In this document: in pieces, positions 9,724 through 18,331 of the stretch
Layout: every line of letters starts with the position of its first letter
Numbering within the stretch: position 1 is the first letter of the stretch
Source of the DNA: Corynebacterium gallinarum
Lineage (GTDB): Bacteria; Actinomycetota; Actinomycetes; Mycobacteriales; Mycobacteriaceae
Length of the DNA: 64,000 nucleotides
Assembly: GCF_014837045.1 (NCBI RefSeq)
Contig: NZ_JACSPR010000010.1
Coordinates: 27,039 to 91,038 of the forward strand
Direction: 5' to 3'
Notes under the pieces: model-generated
The model's input: the letters and a program-made list of their open reading frames with translations, nothing else
What the model was told of the DNA's origin: nothing
Database searches by the model: none
Position numbers and translations under genes: made by a program

Positions 9724-10710
9724 GTGCCGAATGTGACATTCCCGGAACACCTGCAGGGCGGGCCCACCGTCGGTGAGATCGGAGAATTCGAGGTGATCCG
9801 GGTCATCACGGAGCAGGCCAGTTCCGCCCTCAACGGTGATGATGCCGCCGTGCTGCGCCACGCATCCCCCAATTCCCGCGCGGTGGCCACCACCGACATG
9901 CTGGTTGAGGGCAGGCATTTCCAACTGGACTGGTCCACCCCGGAGGAGATCGGGCAGAAGGCGATCGTGCAGAACTTCGCCGACATCGAGGCCATGGGTG
10001 CCCGCCCCATCGCTGCTCTGCTGGCATTATCCGCCCCCACCCATACCCCGGTGGAGTTCGTCCGTGGCCTGGCACGCGGCATCGGTCAGCGGGTGGAGGA
10101 GTACTCCGCGGAACTCGTCGGCGGTGACATCACCTCCGGGACCTCCCTGGTGTTGTCGGTGACGGCCCTGGGGTCGCTGGGGGGTTCCCTGCCGGAACTC
10201 ACCCTCAACCGCGCGCGGCCCGGCCAGGTGGTGGTCGCGCACGGACGCATCGGTTACTCCGCGGCCGGCCTGGCCCTGCTGCAGCGTTTCGGTCGCGCCG
10301 GGGTGCCGGCTGAACTGACCCCGCTGGTGGAAGCCCACTGCGCACCGAGGCTCAACCCGGGTCGCGGCATGATCGCGCGTGCCGCCGGGGCCACCGCCAT
10401 GACCGACAACTCCGACGGCCTCATCGTGGACCTGTCCCAGCTGGCCCGGAAATCCGGTGTGCGCATCGACATCGACTCCGACACCATCGCCCCGGATGAT
10501 CTGCTCAGCGCCGCCGGTGAGACCCTCGGTCGTGATCCCTGGGAGTGGATCCTGTCGGGCGGGGAGGACCACACCCTGCTGTCCACCACCTTCGGCGAGC
10601 CCCCCAGCGGTTTCCGCGCCATCGGCCATGTCACCAAGCCCCGTCTCGATGACCCGGTCACCGTGGACAAGAAAACCCCGGCGTACGCATCGGGCTGGCA
10701 AAGCTTCTAG
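9724..10710 (+). CDS. thiL: Thiamine-monophosphate kinase
   Basis: ThiL (328 aa) phosphorylates thiamine monophosphate to the cofactor thiamine diphosphate. The AIRS/PurM-like fold is recognisable by LNGDDAAVL near residue 37, TTDMLVEGRHF near 57, a conserved VGGDITSGT near 135, and the C-terminal ILSGGEDHTLL. It starts at GTG 9724, with GAGGAG about 11 bases upstream. It opens a tight run of genes (ung, DAK-domain gene, recG) on the same strand. Confidence 0.95.
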   Translation: MPNVTFPEHLQGGPTVGEIGEFEVIRVITEQASSALNGDDAAVLRHASPNSRAVATTDMLVEGRHFQLDWSTPEEIGQKAIVQNFADIEAMGARPIAALLALSAPTHTPVEFVRGLARGIGQRVEEYSAELVGGDITSGTSLVLSVTALGSLGGSLPELTLNRARPGQVVVAHGRIGYSAAGLALLQRFGRAGVPAELTPLVEAHCAPRLNPGRGMIARAAGATAMTDNSDGLIVDLSQLARKSGVRIDIDSDTIAPDDLLSAAGETLGRDPWEWILSGGEDHTLLSTTFGEPPSGFRAIGHVTKPRLDDPVTVDKKTPAYASGWQSF

Positions 10711-10719
10711 GCTGGCGCC

Positions 10720-11427
10720 ATGCTTGTCGACGAACAACCCACCACCCCCCAGTGGCAGACCATCGATGATCTGCCCGTCCACCCCTCCTGGCGGGGAGTA
10801 CTAGAGCCAGTCATGGACCAGATCCGCGACCTGGGACAGTTCCTCACCTCCGAAACTGACGCCGGGCGTGGATTCCTGCCACCCGAACCGGACATCTTCC
10901 GGGCCTTCAGTTATCCCTTCGACGAGGTGAAGGTGCTCATCCTCGGCCAGGATCCCTATCCCACCCCGGGGCATTCCATGGGCTTGTGTTTTTCCACCCA
11001 ACCCGGGGTGCGGCCCCTGCCACGCAGCCTGGTCAATATCTTCAAGGAGATGGCCACCGACCTGGGGGTGAGCATCAACGCCACCGACGGGGATCTCCGC
11101 CACTGGTCACGCCAGGGCGTCATGCTGCTCAACCGGGTGCTCACCGTGCAACCCGGTAACTCCAACAGCCACAAGGGCCGGGGTTGGGAGGCGGTGACCG
11201 AGACGGCCATCACGGCCCTGGGGCAGCGTAACCAGCCCCTGGTGGCCATCCTTTGGGGAAGGCAGGCTCAGGCGGTGCAGAAATTCCTCGGTGACACCCC
11301 GTGCATCACCTCGGCGCATCCCTCACCATTATCGGCATCGCGGGGTTTCTTCGGTTCCCGCCCCTTCAGCACCACCAACCGGATGTTGGATGACCTGGGT
11401 GCCACCCCCGTCGACTGGCGACTGTAA
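10720..11427 (+). CDS. ung: Uracil-DNA glycosylase
   Basis: Ung (235 aa) removes uracil from DNA in base-excision repair. Family motifs are present: the catalytic [14 protein letters not shown] near residue 75, FSTQPGV after it, [21 protein letters not shown] near 135, and [13 protein letters not shown] near 200. A TAGGCT -10 box (10708-10713) overlaps the thiL stop codon and lies 6 bases before the ATG, so this gene probably has its own leaderless promoter. Confidence 0.97.
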   Translation: MLVDEQPTTPQWQTIDDLPVHPSWRGVLEPVMDQIRDLGQFLTSETDAGRGFLPPEPDIFRAFSYPFDEVKVLILGQDPYPTPGHSMGLCFSTQPGVRPLPRSLVNIFKEMATDLGVSINATDGDLRHWSRQGVMLLNRVLTVQPGNSNSHKGRGWEAVTETAITALGQRNQPLVAILWGRQAQAVQKFLGDTPCITSAHPSPLSASRGFFGSRPFSTTNRMLDDLGATPVDWRL

Positions 11428-11438
11428 AGTAAGTCACT

Positions 11439-13142
11439 ATGTCAGACCTCAGCAGCACAACCCCGGTACCGGCGAACACCCCCGCACCGGTACAGGTGCC
11501 CGCTGAAACCCTCTCCGCCGCCGGCGTGCTCGGGTGGGCGAGCAGGGCCGTGGCGGAACTCTCCGCCCGTCGCGCGGAGATCAACGCCCTCAACGTCTTC
11601 CCGGTCCCGGACGCCGACACCGGCTCCAACATGACCCACACCATGGAAGCCGCCCTCAACGAGGCCCGCAAACTCGACTCCGATGCCACCGTCGCCCGCA
11701 TTACCGAGGCCCTGGCCGTCGGTTCGGTCCGCGGCGCCCGCGGCAACTCCGGGGTGGTGCTCAGCCAGGTGCTGCGCGCCATCGCCCAGGCCGCCGCCGA
11801 CGGGGTGATCGACGGCCACACCATCCAGAAATCCCTGTCCATCGCCCGGTCCCTGGTGGACCGCGCCATCACCGATCCCGTCGAGGGCACCGTGGTCACC
11901 GTCCTGCGGGCCTCCGCCATCGCCGCGGAACAGGCCGTGGAGGAGGGATACGCATCGCTGACCGATGTGGTCAACCACGCCGTTTGGGCCGCCCGCACCG
12001 CCCTGGCACGCACCCCCTCCCAACTCGAGGTCCTGCGCGAGGCCGGGGTGGTCGATGCCGGGGGACAGGGACTGGTCATCCTCCTGGAGAGCCTCCAGCA
12101 GCAGATCACCGGCGCCCCCGGTCCCGCCGGTGGCCTGGACGCCGGCACCCAGACCGGCACCCGCGCACCGGAGGGTGAATCCAGGCCCATTACCATCGAC
12201 CATGATTCCCATGGCAGGGTCGGCGACCTCGAGGTCATGTTCTACCTCACCTGCGCGCAGGCCGAGGACTTCGATGCCCTCCAGCAGGAGATCGCCGGGC
12301 TCGGCGACAGCCTGCTCATCGCCCGCGAATCCGACACCCGCGGCACCGTGCACATCCATTCGCGCCGGGCCGGGGAGGTCATCGAGGCCGCCTTCCGGGC
12401 CGGGGAGGTCACCCACCTGCGCCTGGAGATCCTCCCGGAGGCACGTTCCACCGAGGTACCGCGCCGTGTGCTCATCGCGGTCACCCCGCACGGTTCGCTC
12501 GCGGATCTCTACCAGAGCGCCGGGGCCACCGTGGTCGCCCGCGATACGGCAGAACTGGCAGAGGCGGAACCATCCAATGAGATCGTCTCGGAGATCGTCG
12601 CCGCGGCCCGGGCCACCCGGGCCGATGAGGTGATCCTGCTGCCCAACGGTCTGCTGACCAAACGGGAGCTGGTCTCCATTGAGCGCTCCAGCCACGCCTT
12701 CGAACAGGCCGTGATCATCCTGCCCACCTCCACCCTGGTCGCCGGCATTGCCGCGCTGTCCCTCCACGACCCCAGTCAACCCTTGGGCGTTGATTCCTAC
12801 GCCATGGCGGAGGCGGCCAGTGCCATGCGCACCGCCGAGCTGCGTGTCGCCGGCAGCGCCGCCCTCACCCAGGCGGGTGCCTGCTCCAAGGGGGACCTAT
12901 TGGCGTTCTCCGGCCAGGAGATCCTGCTCATCGCGGAGGACCTCAATGACGCGCTGTCCCGCACCTGCCTGCGGCTGCTGGACGGCGGTGGGGAACAGGT
13001 GACCCTGCTCATCGCCCGCGACCGCGAGAAGGACTTCGACGAGGACACCTTCCGCCGTGGCCTGGGCACCCATTCTCGCGTGGATCTGACCGTCTACCCG
13101 GCATCCGGAATGAAGAATCTCGTGGAGATCGGGGTGGAATAG
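11439..13142 (+). CDS. DAK2/DhaL-domain protein, FakA-like fatty-acid kinase subunit
   Basis: A 567-aa protein with an N-terminal DhaL kinase domain, seen in LNVFPVPDADTGSNM (residues about 47-61) and ARGNSGVVLSQ near 102, followed by a long C-terminal region that includes LLPNGLLTKRE. This is the plan of FakA/YloV, the kinase that works with DegV-type fatty-acid carriers. No FakB/DegV gene lies in this window. A TAAAGT box (11425-11430) overlaps the ung stop codon and is 8 bases before the ATG, indicating a leaderless start. recG begins 4 bases after its stop, the gene order seen in many Gram-positive genomes. Confidence 0.85.
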   Translation: MSDLSSTTPVPANTPAPVQVPAETLSAAGVLGWASRAVAELSARRAEINALNVFPVPDADTGSNMTHTMEAALNEARKLDSDATVARITEALAVGSVRGARGNSGVVLSQVLRAIAQAAADGVIDGHTIQKSLSIARSLVDRAITDPVEGTVVTVLRASAIAAEQAVEEGYASLTDVVNHAVWAARTALARTPSQLEVLREAGVVDAGGQGLVILLESLQQQITGAPGPAGGLDAGTQTGTRAPEGESRPITIDHDSHGRVGDLEVMFYLTCAQAEDFDALQQEIAGLGDSLLIARESDTRGTVHIHSRRAGEVIEAAFRAGEVTHLRLEILPEARSTEVPRRVLIAVTPHGSLADLYQSAGATVVARDTAELAEAEPSNEIVSEIVAAARATRADEVILLPNGLLTKRELVSIERSSHAFEQAVIILPTSTLVAGIAALSLHDPSQPLGVDSYAMAEAASAMRTAELRVAGSAALTQAGACSKGDLLAFSGQEILLIAEDLNDALSRTCLRLLDGGGEQVTLLIARDREKDFDEDTFRRGLGTHSRVDLTVYPASGMKNLVEIGVE

Positions 13143-13146
13143 GCAG

Positions 13147-15270
13147 ATGCTCGGCTGGCATGACACCCGCCTGCTCAAGGACGTCCTCCCCGCTAAGGAG
13201 GCCCGCGCCATTGAGAAGGCACTCGGTTACACCACCGCCGGGGAACTGCTGCGCCACAATGTGCGCAAATACTCCCATCACGGTTCCGGCGTTGATCTGG
13301 GTGCGGCGGAGGAGGGGGACCTGGTCACCGTCGTCGGTGAGGTGGTCCAGGCCACCAAGTCCTATACCCGCACGGGCAAGATGCTCTACAAGATCATCGT
13401 CGCCGGTGAATCGGAGCAGGTGACCATCTCGTTCTTCGGTGCGCCCTATGTCCCGAAGCTGCTGCCCCAGGGTGTGCGGGCGATGTTCACGGGCAAGGTG
13501 AAGTTCTTCCGTCGACAGCCGCAGCTGACCCACCCGGAGTTCATCGTCATCCCGGAGGCCGGTTCCGGTGGCAAGGTGACCGGCACCGGCGGCATGAAGG
13601 CGCTGGCCGCCTACGGTGATGTGGAACAGGTCGCCCGCAGCCTGGTCGAGCGCGAGTACCTGCCCATCTACTCCGGCACCGCGTCGATGACCACCTGGCG
13701 GATCATGGCCGCCATCCAGCGTGTCCTGGAGACCATGCCACCCGTGCCGGAACCACTGGGTGACACCCCGCCCGGCATGCCGAGCTTCGAGCAGGCCCTG
13801 CGCGGCATCCATGATCCCGGGGCGGAGGGGCCCGGTGCGTATGTGGACCGGCTCAAGTACAACGAGGCCCTCTCCCTGGCCACCGTGATGGCGTTGCGAC
13901 GCGCCGACACCGCCTCCCGCAAGGCCCCACCGTGCCCCCGGGCACTCGGCGGGCAGCAGCGTTCCCTCATCGAGTCGCTGCCGTTCCCCCTGACCGAGGG
14001 GCAGAAGACCGTCACCCGTGAGATCAGCGCCGACATGGAACAACGCGCACCCATGTCGCGTCTACTCCAGGGTGAGGTCGGTTCGGGCAAGACCATTGTG
14101 TCCCTGCTGGCCATGCTCCAGGCCATTGATTCGGGTCGCCAGTGCGCGATGCTCGCCCCGACCGAGGTGCTGGCCACCCAGCATGCCCGCAGCCTCACCA
14201 CCATCCTGGGCGCAGCGGGCATCCAGGCAAGCGTCGTCCTGCTCACCGGGTCGATGAGCACCAAGGTGCGCCGGGAGGCGCTGCTCAATGTGATCTCCGG
14301 GCAGGCGGACATCGTGGTGGGCACCCACGCCATCATCCAGGACACCGTCGAGTTCTTCGATCTCGGCCTGGTGGTGGTCGATGAGCAGCACCGCTTCGGT
14401 GTGGAACAGCGTGACCGCCTGCGCACCAAGGGCCGGGAGGGTCTCACCCCGCATCTGCTGGTCATGACCGCCACCCCGATCCCGCGCACCATCGCCATGA
14501 CCGTCTTCGGTGATCTGGCGGTGTCCACCCTGCGGGAGCTGCCCGGCGGTAGGCGACCAATCCAGACGTCGGTGGTCCCGGCGGAGAAACCGGCGTGGAT
14601 GACACGGGCGTGGGAACGCATCGGGGAGGAGGTCAGCGCGGGCCACCAGGCCTATGTGGTCTGCCCCCGCATCGAGGGTGACGGCGGTGTGGTCAAGATC
14701 CACGACACCCTGCAGCACCGGACCTTCCGTGATCTCACCGTCGGCATGCTGCACGGACGCATGGACCCGGAGACCAAGGACCAGGTCATGCGGGACTTCG
14801 CTGCCGGGGGCATCGATGTGTTGGTGTCCACCACGGTCATCGAGGTCGGCATCGACGTCGCCAACGCCACCGTCATGCTCATCCTGGAGGCCGACCGTTT
14901 CGGTGTCTCCCAGATCCACCAGCTGCGCGGTCGCGTCGGCCGAGGTGGGTTCGCCTCCCTGTGTCTGCTTCACACCAGTTTCGCCCTCGACTCCCCGCAG
15001 ATGGGGCGCCTGCAGGCTATCGCCGCCACCTCCGATGGGTTCGCCCTGTCTGAACTGGACCTGAAGGTCCGGCAGGAGGGCGACATCCTGGGCACCTCGC
15101 AGTCCGGCAGTGACACCAAACTGCAGTACCTGTCCCTGCTCACCGACCAGCAGATCATCGAACGCGCCATCGCGGACGCCGCCGAGCTGGTCGCCCGCGA
15201 CCCGGAGATGGCCATGGCGCTGGTCAGTGACATCGCCCGCGACAACCAGGATTATCTGGAGAAGACCTAA
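13147..15270 (+). CDS. recG: ATP-dependent DNA helicase RecG
   Basis: RecG (707 aa) remodels stalled forks and Holliday junctions. The N-terminal wedge/OB domain is visible at about residues 55-150. The helicase core has Walker A GEVGSGKT near 312, the DEQH box VVVDEQHRFG, TATPIPRT, and the C-terminal RGRVGRGGFASLCLL. The gene directly follows the DAK-domain gene, separated by 4 bases, and starts at ATG 13147. Its length is normal. Confidence 0.97.
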   Translation: MLGWHDTRLLKDVLPAKEARAIEKALGYTTAGELLRHNVRKYSHHGSGVDLGAAEEGDLVTVVGEVVQATKSYTRTGKMLYKIIVAGESEQVTISFFGAPYVPKLLPQGVRAMFTGKVKFFRRQPQLTHPEFIVIPEAGSGGKVTGTGGMKALAAYGDVEQVARSLVEREYLPIYSGTASMTTWRIMAAIQRVLETMPPVPEPLGDTPPGMPSFEQALRGIHDPGAEGPGAYVDRLKYNEALSLATVMALRRADTASRKAPPCPRALGGQQRSLIESLPFPLTEGQKTVTREISADMEQRAPMSRLLQGEVGSGKTIVSLLAMLQAIDSGRQCAMLAPTEVLATQHARSLTTILGAAGIQASVVLLTGSMSTKVRREALLNVISGQADIVVGTHAIIQDTVEFFDLGLVVVDEQHRFGVEQRDRLRTKGREGLTPHLLVMTATPIPRTIAMTVFGDLAVSTLRELPGGRRPIQTSVVPAEKPAWMTRAWERIGEEVSAGHQAYVVCPRIEGDGGVVKIHDTLQHRTFRDLTVGMLHGRMDPETKDQVMRDFAAGGIDVLVSTTVIEVGIDVANATVMLILEADRFGVSQIHQLRGRVGRGGFASLCLLHTSFALDSPQMGRLQAIAATSDGFALSELDLKVRQEGDILGTSQSGSDTKLQYLSLLTDQQIIERAIADAAELVARDPEMAMALVSDIARDNQDYLEKT

Positions 15271-15321
15271 ACTATTCACCCCTGCACCGGGTCCAGGTCA
15301 CTCTGCGTTAGTCTGTAACAC

Positions 15322-15534
15322 ATGAAGATCTGCGCACCCTTTGCCGGAATCGTCCACTATTTCGTCGCTGAAGGCGATGCCGTCACCACCGGTGAACAAC
15401 TCGGCACGGTGGAGGCGGTCAAACTCGAGGCACCCATCCTGGCACCCGGCCCCGGCGTGGTCGCCTCCGTGGCATTCGATGACTTCTCCGATGTCACCGG
15501 TGGCGATGAACTACTCACCCTGGAGGCCAAATAA
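15322..15534 (+). CDS. Stand-alone biotinyl/lipoyl-type carrier domain
   Basis: A 70-aa protein that is a single biotin/lipoyl attachment fold, with two hammerhead halves around the acceptor lysine in VEAVKLEAPI. The usual biotin motif EAMKM is here EAVKL: the lysine is kept while both flanking methionines are replaced. It resembles small BCCP-like proteins encoded next to recG and rsmD in corynebacteria. TAGTCT (15309-15314) lies 7 bases before the ATG, suggesting a leaderless transcript. Which ligase modifies it, and which enzyme it serves, is not evident. Confidence 0.8.
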   Translation: MKICAPFAGIVHYFVAEGDAVTTGEQLGTVEAVKLEAPILAPGPGVVASVAFDDFSDVTGGDELLTLEAK

Positions 15535-15536
15535 TC

Positions 15537-16142
15537 ATGGGACAGACCCGCATCATCTCCGGTGAGGCCCGGGGCCGCAAGATCCAGATCCCACCGTCCG
15601 GCACCCGCCCCACCTCCGACCGTGCACGCGAGGGCCTGTTCTCCTCCCTGCAGGTCCGTTTCGGTTTCGAGGGCCAGGTGGTCCTCGATCTCTTCGCCGG
15701 TTCCGGCGCGCTCGGCCTGGAGGCCGCCTCCCGTGGCGCCGATGAGGTCGTGCTGGTGGAAAGCCACTCCAAGGCCGCGCAGATCATCCGCGCCAATGCC
15801 GGCGTGGTCAAACACCCCAACGTCCACGTCGTGGAGATGAAGGCCTCAACCTATCTCGCCACCGCACCGGATGCGCACTTCACCATGGTGTTGGCCGATC
15901 CGCCGTATGAGCTGGCCGATGAATCGGTCGTCGAGATGCTCCATGCGCTGACCCCGAAGCTTCTCGACGGCGCGGTCGTCGTCGTCGAGCGCCACGTCGG
16001 TTCCCCGGAGACCGCCTGGCCGGCGTGGCTTGTGCCCACCACCCAGAAACTCAAGAAGCGTACCTACGGCACCGCCCGGATGGACATGGCTGTGTTCGAC
16101 GCGGAGCTGCTCAACAGCGACAACACCGAACAGGAGAACTGA
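15537..16142 (+). CDS. rsmD: 16S rRNA (guanine(966)-N2)-methyltransferase
   Basis: RsmD (201 aa) methylates G966 of 16S rRNA. It shows the N-terminal RIISGEARGRKI, the SAM motif VLDLFAGSGALGLEAASRGA near residue 47, and the catalytic LADPPYEL near 120. It begins two bases after the stop of the biotinyl gene and overlaps coaD by one base (TGATG), so translation is coupled. Confidence 0.95.
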   Translation: MGQTRIISGEARGRKIQIPPSGTRPTSDRAREGLFSSLQVRFGFEGQVVLDLFAGSGALGLEAASRGADEVVLVESHSKAAQIIRANAGVVKHPNVHVVEMKASTYLATAPDAHFTMVLADPPYELADESVVEMLHALTPKLLDGAVVVVERHVGSPETAWPAWLVPTTQKLKKRTYGTARMDMAVFDAELLNSDNTEQEN

Positions 16143-16621
16143 TGAAAGCCGTCTGCCCCGGATCCTTCGACCCCATCACGCTCGGCCACCTGGATATCAT
16201 CACCCGGGCCGCCGCCCAGTTCGAGGAGGTCACCGTCCTGGTCACCGCCAACCCGAACAAGAACACCGGCCTGTTCACCGTGGACGAGCGCATGGAGCTC
16301 ATCCGTCAGTCCACCGCGCACCTGAGCAACGTCAAGGTGGACACCTGGGCGACCCTGCTGGTGGACTACACCACCGCCCACGGCATCGGTGCGCTGGTCA
16401 AGGGCCTGCGCAGCTCCCTGGACTATGAGTATGAGCTGCCCATGGCGCAGATGAACAGGCGCCTGTCGGGCGTGGACACCTTCTTCCTGCTCACCAACGA
16501 GAAGTACGGGTATGTCTCCTCCACCCTGTGCAAGGAGGTCGCCCGCTACGGCGGGGATGTCTCCGGTCTGCTGCCCGAGGTGGTCGTCGACGCCGTGACC
16601 CAGAAGTACGCCCAGCAGTAG
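16142..16621 (+). CDS. coaD: Phosphopantetheine adenylyltransferase
   Basis: CoaD (159 aa) makes dephospho-CoA from 4'-phosphopantetheine. It begins MKAVCPGSFDPITLGH with the nucleotidyltransferase TLGH motif, has KGLRSSLDYEYE near residue 88, and ends with the YVSSTLCKE variant of the ISST motif. The open frame extends further upstream, but ATG 16142 overlaps the rsmD stop and gives the normal family length. coaE, the next pathway enzyme, is also in this window at 33591. Confidence 0.97.
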   Translation: MKAVCPGSFDPITLGHLDIITRAAAQFEEVTVLVTANPNKNTGLFTVDERMELIRQSTAHLSNVKVDTWATLLVDYTTAHGIGALVKGLRSSLDYEYELPMAQMNRRLSGVDTFFLLTNEKYGYVSSTLCKEVARYGGDVSGLLPEVVVDAVTQKYAQQ

Positions 16622-16623
16622 CG

Positions 16624-17367
16624 GTGGGCGCGGCGGCGATCTTCGGCATCGTCCTGCTCGGTGCCTGCATCCAGCGTGTCTCCGGCATGGGCCTCGGCCT
16701 GGTCGCAGCCCCGATCCTCGCGGTGCTCCTCGGCCCGGTGGAGGGCATCCTGGTCAGCAATGTCCTGGCCGTGATCAACGCCTCCATGACCACGGTGGTG
16801 CGCCGCCGCGATGTGGACTGGCGCCAGTTCGCCCTGATCTCCCCGGTCCTGGTGGTCGGCGCCGTGCCGGCCGCCTGGCTGCTCACCGTCGCCGACACCC
16901 CGGTGCTGCTCGCCAGCGTCGGCGTCCTCATGCTGTGCGCCCTGGGCTTATCGACGTTCGGACAGTCCCACATCCCACCCGTGAGAACCAAGGCAGCGCC
17001 ACTGATTGCCGGTGTGGCCGCCGGTTTCATGAACACCCTGGCCGCCATCGCCGCCCCCGCCCTGACCGTCTACGCGCAGGCCACCCGCTGGGAACAGCGC
17101 AGTTTCTCCGCCACCCTGCAGCCGATCTTCCTCGTGGCGGGGATCGTTTCCGTGGCGGTGAAGGTCCTCGGTGGGGCGGCGGATCTGAACAACACGGATG
17201 TCTGGGTGTGGCCCGCCGGTATCGGCGGGATGATCTGCGGCATCATCCTCGGCTCCCTGCTGAGCACCCGGATCCCGACCAGCACCGCGCGCAGAGTCGC
17301 CCTGACGATTGCCACCGCGGGTGCGGTGGTGGTGCTCGTTCGCGGAATCAGCGGATTGATCGGGTAG
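16624..17367 (+). CDS. TauE/SafE-family permease (putative sulfite/anion exporter)
   Basis: A protein of about 247 aa with roughly eight hydrophobic segments and the TauE/SafE hallmarks: an early GxxxQRVSGMGLGLVAAPIL segment and a second half with a related GFMNTLAAIAAPALT. The family moves sulfonates, sulfite or other small organic anions across the membrane. The frame runs back into coaD, but no ATG/GTG is available there beyond the far upstream one, so GTG 16624 right after the coaD stop is the likely start. There is no clear ribosome site, so the start is uncertain. Translational coupling to coaD is likely. Confidence 0.75.
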   Translation: MGAAAIFGIVLLGACIQRVSGMGLGLVAAPILAVLLGPVEGILVSNVLAVINASMTTVVRRRDVDWRQFALISPVLVVGAVPAAWLLTVADTPVLLASVGVLMLCALGLSTFGQSHIPPVRTKAAPLIAGVAAGFMNTLAAIAAPALTVYAQATRWEQRSFSATLQPIFLVAGIVSVAVKVLGGAADLNNTDVWVWPAGIGGMICGIILGSLLSTRIPTSTARRVALTIATAGAVVVLVRGISGLIG

Positions 17368-17402
17368 GTTGTGGGGTGATCTTGAGCGAAGGAGGTGAGG
17401 GC

Positions 17403-17750
17403 GTGGCCAGAGACAGACGGATGTGGAAGATGACCCCGGAACAACTCCAGGAACATCTGATATTGAAAAACCGTGCACGACAGTTCACGGATAAGAAGAA
17501 ACAAGACAATAAAAGGGCCTGCCGGGATTTCTCCCGGCGGGCCCTCCCGCTTTCCCGACTCACCTCTTATAACAGTGAGGACAGGAATTCCTGCGTGCGT
17601 GTCTGCTGGGGGTTGTCCAGGACCTGCGCCGCGGTGCCGGCCTCCACGACGACACCGTCGGCCATGAACACGACCTGGTCGGCGACCTCACGGGCAAAAC
17701 CCATCTCGTGGGTGACCACCAGCATGGTCATGCCGTCGTCGGCAAGCTGA
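17403..17750 (+). CDS. Possible small charged protein with perfect ribosome site (doubtful end)
   Basis: AAGGAGGTGA is followed by GTG 17403 and a charged sequence beginning [18 protein letters not shown], which looks like a real N-terminus. The frame then crosses the terminator hairpin at 17515-17544 and runs 184 bases antisense into the ABC ATPase gene, where the translation looks like shadow sequence. Either a short protein was truncated or frameshifted before the hairpin, or the open frame is accidental. I do not recognise the family. Confidence 0.3.
   Translation: MARDRRMWKMTPEQLQEHLILKNRARQFTDKKKQDNKRACRDFSRRALPLSRLTSYNSEDRNSCVRVCWGLSRTCAAVPASTTTPSAMNTTWSATSRAKPISWVTTSMVMPSSAS
17515..17544 (-). 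terminator. Terminator of the amino-acid ABC operon
   Basis: A 13-bp stem with one mismatch, GGGCCTGCCGGGA against TCCCGGCGGGCCC, closes a 4-base loop. On the minus strand it is followed by TTTTATTG, as expected for an intrinsic terminator after the ATPase gene. It may also stop plus-strand transcription. Confidence 0.8.
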
Positions 17751-18331
17751 CGCATCACGCGCAGCACCTCGCCGACGAGTTCGGGATCGAGGGCAGAGGT
17801 CGGTTCGTCGAAAAGCATCAGCTTGGGGTCCATCGCGACGGCACGCGCGATGGCCACGCGCTGCTGCTGCCCACCGGAGAGCTGCACGGGGTAGGCGTCG
17901 GCCTTGTGGGCGAGCCCGACCTGCTCGAGGAGTTCCATCGCGCGTGCGCGGGCGGCCTTCTCCGGCTGGCGCTTGACGTGGATGGGGGCCTCGATGATGT
18001 TGTCGATGACGGTGCGGTGGGGGAACAGGTTGAACTGCTGGAACACCATGCCGATATCGGCACGCTGGCGGGAGGCGTCCTTCTCGGAGATCTCGTAGAG
18101 CACCCCGTCGCGCTCACGGTAACCGATGAGATCCCCATCGACATAGAGGCGACCGGCGTTGACCTTCTCCAGGTGGTTCACGCAGCGCAGCATGGTGGAT
18201 TTACCGGAACCGGAGGGGCCGATCAGGCAGGTGACGGATCCCTTGGGCACCTGCAGGTCAATGCCCTTGAGCACCTCGAGGCGGCCGAAGTTCTTGCACA
18301 CCTGCTGGGCATCGATCATGAGGGTGGTCAT
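17567..18331 (-). CDS. Polar amino-acid ABC transporter ATP-binding protein
   Basis: A 254-aa ATPase of the GlnQ/ArtP type that powers uptake of polar amino acids. It shows Walker [10 protein letters not shown] (residues about 36-44), the Q-loop [11 protein letters not shown], the signature LSGGQQQR, Walker [13 protein letters not shown] and the switch TH in VVTHEMGF. It starts immediately after the permease stop (TAG-ATG with no gap). The order binding protein, permease, ATPase matches the cg1504-cg1502 type system of C. glutamicum. The substrate is not decided by sequence; arginine or another cationic amino acid is a guess. Confidence 0.95.
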   Translation of the reverse strand: MTTLMIDAQQVCKNFGRLEVLKGIDLQVPKGSVTCLIGPSGSGKSTMLRCVNHLEKVNAGRLYVDGDLIGYRERDGVLYEISEKDASRQRADIGMVFQQFNLFPHRTVIDNIIEAPIHVKRQPEKAARARAMELLEQVGLAHKADAYPVQLSGGQQQRVAIARAVAMDPKLMLFDEPTSALDPELVGEVLRVMRQLADDGMTMLVVTHEMGFAREVADQVVFMADGVVVEAGTAAQVLDNPQQTRTQEFLSSLL

